In this document: positions 58,013 through 64,000 of the stretch, in pieces
Position numbering within the stretch: the stretch's first letter is position 1
Layout: every line of letters starts with the position of its first letter
NCBI GenBank assembly: GCA_037954665.1
Contig: JBBMOL010000431.1
Span: forward strand, 234,201-298,200
Reading direction: 5' to 3'
Length of the DNA: 64,000 bases
Source of the DNA: Laguncularia racemosa
Lineage: Eukaryota > Streptophyta > Magnoliopsida > Myrtales > Combretaceae
Position numbers and translations under genes: made by a program
The notes under the pieces: model-generated
What the model saw: only the letters and a program-made list of their open reading frames with translations
The model's database searches: none
What the model was told of the DNA's origin: nothing

Positions 58013-59752
58013 ATGGCGCCTAAATCTTCAAAACGTCTCAAACAAAAATCCTTCAAAACAAAATCCTCCAACAAGCCTTTAGTGATTCATGATGAATCTT
58101 CAGATTCTTTAGAAAAACATCAAGAACCTTCAATAGAGGAGAATCCAAGTTCCCCTGACTCCGAATCTATCATAGGTTCCAAGAAAATTTCCAAAAGAAA
58201 ACGAGTTGCATCGTCTTCAAAAGGGAAAGAAAAGGTTACTCAAGAAACCTCTTCGCTTAAGAAAACAGCCAAGAAGCAAACAAAACAAAGGAATGTACCA
58301 AGTATGAAACCCTCAATTTCAAAATCTCTTCGAAGGAAGAAAAACGAGGTGTGTTCTTGTAGTTTTGTGGATTTTAATTTCTTTACTAGTAATGGATTTT
58401 ACTGGAATGAACTTTTAGAACCCATAGGATGCATGGAACTTTGCTCTACTCAAGTTCTAGTTTATGGTGAGTGTGTGAAAGAATTTTATGGAAGTTTAAG
58501 TCTTTCGGAAGGGAATGTTTTAGTTTCTAGGGTATGTGATCGAGACATTACAATTTCTAGGGCAGATGTAATTAAATGTCTACACTTACATGATGTAAAT
58601 GATGATGTAGAGATTACAAACATGCCTAGGAATGATCTGTTTGCTGCTATTAATGGAGGCTTACAAATGGATTATGGAAAAGAAGCAATGGTTATTGATT
58701 TCGAGTTGTTTCCTCGAATCATACACAAGATTATTGTTGAATGTATATGTCCAAGGAAGGGCAATTCTACTTCAATGTCCATAGAACATGCTCAAATTAT
58801 CTGTGCGATGATTAATAGAAAGAATGTGGACATGGCTTCTAGAGTCATTGATCAAATATGGAGAAATAAAGAAAGTTTGGTATTTGGGAATGTACTCATG
58901 TGGTTGTTTGTGTTTAAAGGGATAGTTTTGCCTACCAGCTCTTCTGAACCTATTAAGTTAAAGAGGATAGGTAAAGAAGTTTTTCATCATATGTCGATCT
59001 TTGTTAAGGATTGTTTGTGGTATGCGAATGATGGTGCACATTTTGTCCATCAAAGGCATATGAAAAGAATTATTCCTTTTAGAACTTCTTCAATACCTGT
59101 TCAAGAAGGAGGTTCAGAACCTAGAACAGAGCTTGGAACAGACTATAGAAAGCAACCATATGATGATGAGGTTGGAAAGAGTGGAATAAAAGAAGCTACA
59201 TCCAATGTTGATCCGGAACAAATGAAGAATGTTATGCGAGAAGCTTTGAAACATGAGCTATCAGATTTAGTTAAGACAGCTTTGACAGATGAAGTTTTAG
59301 TTCTTCAACGGTCTGATCTTAGGAGACTAGAAGCAATGGAGTTACAAGTTAAACAAACTTCTGATATTCTTTCTGATATTAAGAAAAATTCTGAGAAAAT
59401 GCTTACTGATCTCCATCACTATAGAATTCTCTATGATGAGTTTAGTGCGACAGTCAAGCAAGATTTATCTAACAATGTGATTGCTTTTGACAAGTTTGTC
59501 TCTCAAGTGAGGAAGATAGGAGATTCAATCACTAACTCTTTCAAGACTTTGGACTCCAAGACGAATAAAACATCCCAATCTGTCACAAGTCTTCATGGTG
59601 AAATCAAGCTGTTCTTATCCACCAAATTTCCAGATTATGTTCGCTCTGGCGCACATATCATCGACTTGGATACTTCACCAGAAAAACCTTCCTTTACCAA
59701 ACCTTCCACCACTTCCTCTACCTCTCGAGTTACAAGATCCAGAAAATCTTAG
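58013..59752 (+). CDS. Accessory protein in the env position of Sirevirus C2
   Basis: A 579-codon uninterrupted frame located between pol and the purine tract, where Sireviruses carry an env-like ORF. The start is chosen at the first ATG (MAPKSSKRLKQKS); an in-frame GTG lies three codons earlier. Residues 1 to ~110 are Lys/Ser-rich with several NLS-like basic clusters (KKISKRKR, KKTAKKQTKQR, LRRKKNE). Residues ~115-365 look globular (FNFFTSNGFYWNELL, FYGSLSLSEGNVLVSRV, MSIEHAQIICAMIN, FGNVLMWLFVFKGIVLP), reminiscent of the plant transposon-protein family often found beside plant retroelements. Residues ~400-545 look helical and coiled-coil, and the C-terminus is Ser/Thr/Pro-rich. No clear signal peptide is seen, and at most one weak hydrophobic segment (about residue 300), so membrane fusion function is doubtful. 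Its role is unknown. Confidence 0.75.
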   Translation: MAPKSSKRLKQKSFKTKSSNKPLVIHDESSDSLEKHQEPSIEENPSSPDSESIIGSKKISKRKRVASSSKGKEKVTQETSSLKKTAKKQTKQRNVPSMKPSISKSLRRKKNEVCSCSFVDFNFFTSNGFYWNELLEPIGCMELCSTQVLVYGECVKEFYGSLSLSEGNVLVSRVCDRDITISRADVIKCLHLHDVNDDVEITNMPRNDLFAAINGGLQMDYGKEAMVIDFELFPRIIHKIIVECICPRKGNSTSMSIEHAQIICAMINRKNVDMASRVIDQIWRNKESLVFGNVLMWLFVFKGIVLPTSSSEPIKLKRIGKEVFHHMSIFVKDCLWYANDGAHFVHQRHMKRIIPFRTSSIPVQEGGSEPRTELGTDYRKQPYDDEVGKSGIKEATSNVDPEQMKNVMREALKHELSDLVKTALTDEVLVLQRSDLRRLEAMELQVKQTSDILSDIKKNSEKMLTDLHHYRILYDEFSATVKQDLSNNVIAFDKFVSQVRKIGDSITNSFKTLDSKTNKTSQSVTSLHGEIKLFLSTKFPDYVRSGAHIIDLDTSPEKPSFTKPSTTSSTSRVTRSRKS

Positions 59753-60065
59753 TTCTTGTCTTAATTTTTTGTTTTGAAAACAAGTTGTAAAGACTCCTTT
59801 TATCTTTTATGCATCGATTAAGGGGGAGTTATCCCTTTTGCTGTTAACAAAAAGGGGGAGAATGATTCTATTGTGCTTATGATCAATGTGTTTATGATCA
59901 ATGCTGCTTAGTGCTTACTATTGTGCTTATGATCAATGCGTTTATAATGATTCTATTGTGTTTATGATGCTTTTCTGTTATATGAATATATGTTTGCTTG
60001 AACATGAAAGTTGTTTCTATTTTGTCTATCTAATGGTGTTTTGTTATCTTAAAAAAGGGGGAGAA
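59753..60065 (+). other. 3' untranslated region of C2 with three purine tracts
   Basis: AAGGGGGAG near 59819, AAAAAGGGGGAGAATG near 59850 and AAAAAAGGGGGAGAA at 60051-60065 abutting the LTR. The TTATGATCAATG tandem motifs match those of C1. From TTTTATGCATCGATTAAGGG (about 59807) onward the sequence is co-linear with C1. Confidence 0.8.
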
Positions 60066-61517
60066 TGTTAAGTTCTCTAATTTAGTTTTGATGTTAACAA
60101 AAGAGGAATAATGTGTAACGTATGTTTGAGCTTGTCAGAAGTTTTTTCAGAAGATAGTACGTAAATTTTTCTAAATTGAACAAGGAGACAGAAGCTTGTT
60201 CAGAACCTTCAAAAGTGTTATATAGATTATTTTTGTTCTGACAGAAGATGTTTTAGAAGTTGTGTAGTGTATCCATAGTTCTCATTATAATCTTTCAGAA
60301 GCACTTTCAGAACTTTTACAATAGGAGAATAGTTGACAGGTTTATTTCCTAAGCACTTTCAGAACCTTCCATGCTTGTCACGAATTTTTTCCAGATTTCG
60401 CTCTAATTTTAATATCGATAGTTTTTAATAAATTTCAAGGCCTAGCTCCACGTGTCAAGTATATTTGGGTAATATACTTGATGTGTTTTACTAAAGTTGG
60501 ATTTTATATCATGGGGTTTTTAATTTACATAAAGTTTTTACAAGATTTTATTCAAAGATTTTATTTTATGATAAAGTGAGATCATATAAGATTTACAAGT
60601 TTTATCATGATTTAAATCTAGATATTTGTGCTATATTTTAGGAGATCTAGCAGTTACAAAGATAAGGATAAGAAATATGGTTATTACATGAAGATATGGT
60701 TCCACAATATATGGGATATCAAGATAAGGTTCCATAATGTGAGGGATATCTTCAACAAACTTGATCCAAGAAATATCTTCAAAGAAGATCTTGGTCAAAC
60801 TGATTTATCCAAGCTTATCCTCATCAAAGACATCACGGAATGCAGATCCTCTCCAACAGAATCAACTTATTTTTGAAATACAAAATTTCAAAAAATAAAA
60901 GGCTTGTCATGTGGAACTCCAAGTAACTGTTATGTTCTCTTCATAAAAGGAGTGTTCAATTCAAATAAAAGAAGAAGAAGAAGAGAGAACGTTCTTCTGT
61001 GAAGAAAAAAAAACACACGGAAAAGAAAAAGGCTCATACATCTTCAAGCGCAAAATTTTTACATATACATGTGATCTATTTTATAGAGGAAATTTGATAT
61101 TCCTCATTGTCATTGTAATTCCTTTCTTGTATAAGGAATTGATAGTTGTTTCATCATTGTAGTTTGAGTGATTAGCTTAGTGAAGAAGCTAGAAAGACTC
61201 AGCAATGAGACTTCGCCTTGAAGAGGCTTATTTTGTACACTTTCAATTTGTTTGATATAGTGAAACACAACTGGTATAGACAACCGGGACCCCGGCGTGG
61301 AGCTGGAAGAGAGGACTGACGCTCGAGGCAAAACCTCTATAAATCTCTGAGCATTCTATTCTTCTCTACTCATTTTATTTACTGCACATTATTGTTCTTC
61401 ATTTTTGTTATTCGTGTGATTTTATTAGTCAAGAGTTTTTGAATGATTTGCAAAAATTGAAATTTTAAGTAATTAATCAATTCACCCCCCTCTTGATTAA
61501 TCTAATTGGGACCAACA
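60066..61517 (+). repeat. 3' LTR of C2
   Basis: 1452 bp, with only 1.5 copies of the 52-bp unit (60293-60372). It shares the duplicated GGTTCCACAAT segment with the C2 5' LTR. It is followed by GTAAC and element D protease sequence. Confidence 0.92.
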
Positions 61518-61522
61518 GTAAC

Positions 61523-62376
61523 CCAGCTTGCTGAAGCAATATTGGTGTAACTACCTGTGTCAACCACAATCAAACAAGTCCTCCCCTGCACCATGCCTTG
61601 AATATGAAATAAATTGGCTCTCTGATTAGGAACAGCTTCATCCTACTTAACCATTAACAAGTTTCCTTGTACTGGATGTGCTATAATGTCTTCATCTTCC
61701 TCTTCTGTCTCAGTACCCTTCTATTCTTCTTCCTCACTTTTGACTTTGTCACCCTTTATGACCATAACCCTTTTATTAGGACATTAAGAAGTAATATGGC
61801 TAAGTCCTAAACACTTAAAACATTTGATATCCCTGCTATTCTTTTGTTGTGTTTGGTCAACAGCCTCACTAGCGATTGCCTTTCCCTTTTCCTTCCTTTC
61901 CTTCTCCCTCTCACCATCATCTGACTTATGGTGGTGATATGATTTCTGATCCTGCCTGTGCTGATGCCACTCAACCCGACTGACTAATTTAATCACATCC
62001 GCAAGAGTCTGATAATGCTGGAGTTCCACTACATTGGCAATGTCCGTCTTCAACCCATTGATGAAACGAGCTATGGACTCATCTGATGATTCCTTAATAT
62101 CACACCTTGCTATTAGTGTCTCAAACTCCTTTACATAATCTTCTATGCTTTTCTTACCTTGCCTCAAGGATTATAACTCCATCAGCATCTTTTGTTTATA
62201 GTAATCTGGCACAAATCTGTGTCTCATTAACCTTTTCATCAAAGCCCATGAATGCACTTTCTCCTCATCCGCCTTATATCTCTCAGTTTGTAATTTATCC
62301 CACCACAGACTAGCATATTCAGAGAATGCTAGAGACGCCATCTTCACCTTCATGCGCTCATCCCACTCATAACAGT
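61523..62376 (-). pseudogene. gag: gag and protease N-half of element D
   Basis: Minus strand from 62376: YEWDERMKVKMASLAFSEYASLWWDKL (capsid), FVPDYYKQKMLMEL, a stop, then MRQGKKSIEDYVKEFETL, a Lys/Glu-rich stretch and a zinc knuckle CFKCLGLSHITS-stop-C near 61810-61775. The protease active-site block VVDTGSYTNIAS lies at about 61610-61565. It is cut on the right by the LTR at 62377, so the gag start is beyond the window. At least four stops are present. Confidence 0.8.
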
Positions 62377-63977
62377 TGATAGAGCCATTTTATACTCAAT
62401 CTTTATAGTATAAATTGTGTTAAATTATTATTGATTTTATAGAAATCATAAGGAAATGGTACTTTAATTCTATCATCGTGATAAATCAGGTTAAATGGAG
62501 TCAAGGATGCTAATTCAAGTATTTTAGAGAAGTCATCTACAACTTGGATCAAGACAAGGAATTACACCACCGGAGGAAGCACGGTTTGAGGCACGGCCAA
62601 GGTTCAAACCGTGTTACACACTGGACAAGAAGGCGAAAATGAGGACTTTCAACAGAGAGAGACACGTCTTAAGGCACGACCGTGGTGGAAGCTAGGTGTG
62701 CCAAGGAGAAGAAAGTGTGGAACATCAACCAGATGAAGCTACGGCTCGAAATCTAGCCGTGGGTGTAACCGTGGTACACACTGGACATGGATGAAGGCTT
62801 GTAGATTATGCACAGATTAAGGCACGGCTTGAACTCTAGCCGTGTGTGTAACCGTGGTACACACTGGGCGCGGATGAAGACTTGAAGAATATGCACAGAG
62901 GATGGCACGGCTTGACCCACGGCCGTGTGATGGGGCGTACCAGGCAGACGAATCTTCACTTCTCGAAATCTACTTGGAAAAGGAAAGATATTTTCGTATC
63001 TTGCTAGCAAAAAGATCACATGCCATCTCCCTAACAATATAAATAGAACCAACCCTAGAGGGTTAGGACAACTTTTGAATCTTTGAATCTGGAATCACAT
63101 TAGAGACAAGAAGGAAACGCGGAGGCAGAGCAGGCAACCGGATTCATTATGTTTTTACTTTTTATTTTTGTTTTGTTGATGAACATGAGTAGCTAAGCTA
63201 CTTTTCTAGCCAAAGGGTCATAGATGTTTAATTCTCCACGAATTGTGAGGTCTAATTGACTTGTATTTATTCTATTCTTTGCTTTCGAGTATTCATATAT
63301 CTTCTGATCGTTTTGTCATTATTATCTTTGTTGATTGGTATGAATAGAGCTCTTCTACTTAATTAGCAAGTTAATATATTGTCAACTAGCACGTCAAATC
63401 CGTAATTGTTTGATTGTTCTAGTCTTAGTGACGCAATAACATGTTTGGTTATAAAAGAGATGATCGAATTCATGTTATGGAGGTGTGTGATCATGTTTAA
63501 ATAGGCTATCTTATAATCTACTGGCATGAATTGGTGGTCTCTCTAGATCTTAATGCTATTGATAGATTAAATCCTAAGCGCTTGTCTAGGGTTGTTTAAT
63601 CAATAAGAGAAATAATTCAAAGCGCTTGTCTGAGGTTATCGAGGAAGTAAGGAGAGATAGGTTGTTAGAGCTTATTAATAACCACAACCAGTTTATCTAG
63701 AACTAAGAATAGAAAACATTTGCATCGATGATCAATTCCTAGAATTAAACTATCTTGATTCCTTTGGCTAGGCTTTTTATCAATATACAACTTTCTTATC
63801 TTGTTTTAACTTTATTCGATTCACAAACCAAACCCCCATTTTCCTTTTCCTTTTTATTCTCCTTGGATAGAAATAAGTTTAACCAATCTCTGTGGATTCG
63901 ACCCTACTCACCACTATATGCAAATCATATAATTGTCTAGGAGTAGGTTTTATTTTTGTTGGATTCGACACCCATCA
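62377..63977 (+). repeat. 5' LTR of an Athila/Tat-like element running off the right edge
   Basis: 1601 bp, TGATAGAG...CCCATCA. Five bases to the left are ACAGT (62372-62376), the expected target duplication. TATA box AATATAAATAG at about 63035. U3 (62575-62945) has repeated GGCACGGCTTGA...AGCCGTGTG palindromic modules. It is related to the solo LTR at 26347-27896. The short open frames inside it are not genes. Confidence 0.85.
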
Positions 63978-63982
63978 AATTT

Positions 63983-64000
63983 TGGCGCCGTTGCCGGGGA
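63983..64000 (+). other. Primer-binding site, tRNA-Asp type
   Basis: TGGCGCCGTTGCCGGGGA, five bases after the LTR end, is complementary to the 3' end of plant tRNA-Asp(GUC). This is the primer typical of Athila/Tat-group gypsy elements. The element body lies outside the window. Confidence 0.88.

Larger units (their letters stand above)
50244..61517 (+). mobile_element. C2: Sirevirus-type copia element with accessory gene
   Basis: Same family as C1. LTRs are 1539 and 1452 bp, duplication GTAAC perfect (50239-50243 and 61518-61522). It is 11.3 kb long because it keeps a ~1.9-kb accessory region (57860-59800) absent from C1 and has gained a 1.03-kb hAT element. gag-pol carries many more lesions than C1, while the accessory ORF is intact. 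Confidence 0.92.
49112..62376 (-). mobile_element. Element D: internally deleted gypsy element, minus strand, split by C2
   Basis: Minus strand, right to left: gag (62376-61784), protease (61700-61523, then 50238-49950), polyprotein tail, purine tract, LTR (49836-49144), and then, unusually, a primer site and ~18 bp of leader (49141-49112). RT, RNase H and integrase are absent: protease passes straight to the tail block DIDSRSTLFQHGGND. C2 sits in the protease region with duplication GTAAC. An Athila/Tat-like LTR cuts gag at 62377. Confidence 0.8.

Overview
The window is nuclear DNA from a plant, most likely a eudicot. It is AT-rich, has no bacterial-style gene organisation, and is built mainly of plant LTR retrotransposons. 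I see no convincing host protein-coding gene, no complete RNA gene and no CRISPR array. The density of nested elements, including chromoviruses with CRM-like polyprotein tails, suggests pericentromeric or other heterochromatin; that placement is inference.

Layout. Bases 1-7098 are AT-rich non-coding DNA with an 82-bp tandem duplication, two foldback (MITE-like) elements and a possible 5' exon of a minus-strand gene running off the left edge. Bases 7099-28323 are one old Ty3/gypsy element (A; TSD TTGTA, 779-bp LTRs) carrying three later insertions, each with matching 5-bp target duplications: a small non-autonomous gypsy element N (10255-15039, TSD TAAGA), a Sirevirus-type Ty1/copia element C1 (17209-25454, TSD AGGGC) and a solo LTR inside A's own 3' LTR (26347-27896, TSD GCTGG). 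Bases 28329-32992 are unrecognised degenerate AT-rich DNA. Bases 32998-39930 are element B, a better preserved relative of A (TSD AGAAC) with about five inactivating lesions. Bases 40359-49111 are a decayed minus-strand Tekay/Del-like chromovirus E with a solo LTR in its gag. A breakpoint at 49111/49112 joins E to a minus-strand gypsy element D (49112-62376), which lacks RT and integrase. D is interrupted by a second Sirevirus copy C2 (50244-61517, TSD GTAAC), itself interrupted by a GC-rich non-autonomous hAT element (56326-57355, 8-bp TSD). From 62377 to the right edge lies the 5' LTR and tRNA-Asp-type primer site of an Athila/Tat-like element inserted in D's gag.

How the parts work together. 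A, B and E once encoded gag, protease, reverse transcriptase, RNase H and integrase. N and D keep only a protease plus the polyprotein tail (D also keeps gag), so they would have needed a partner's enzymes. C1 and C2 carry gag and pol in one reading frame separated by the same single TAA. Only two sizeable open reading frames remain undamaged: the protease-linker-tail protein of N (12935-14086) and a 579-codon accessory protein in the env position of C2 (58013-59752), which is preceded by its own TATA-like and pyrimidine-rich leader. These two, the conserved gag-TAA-pol stop, and the recurring GC-rich palindrome arrays in the U3 regions of several unrelated LTR families are the most interesting items.
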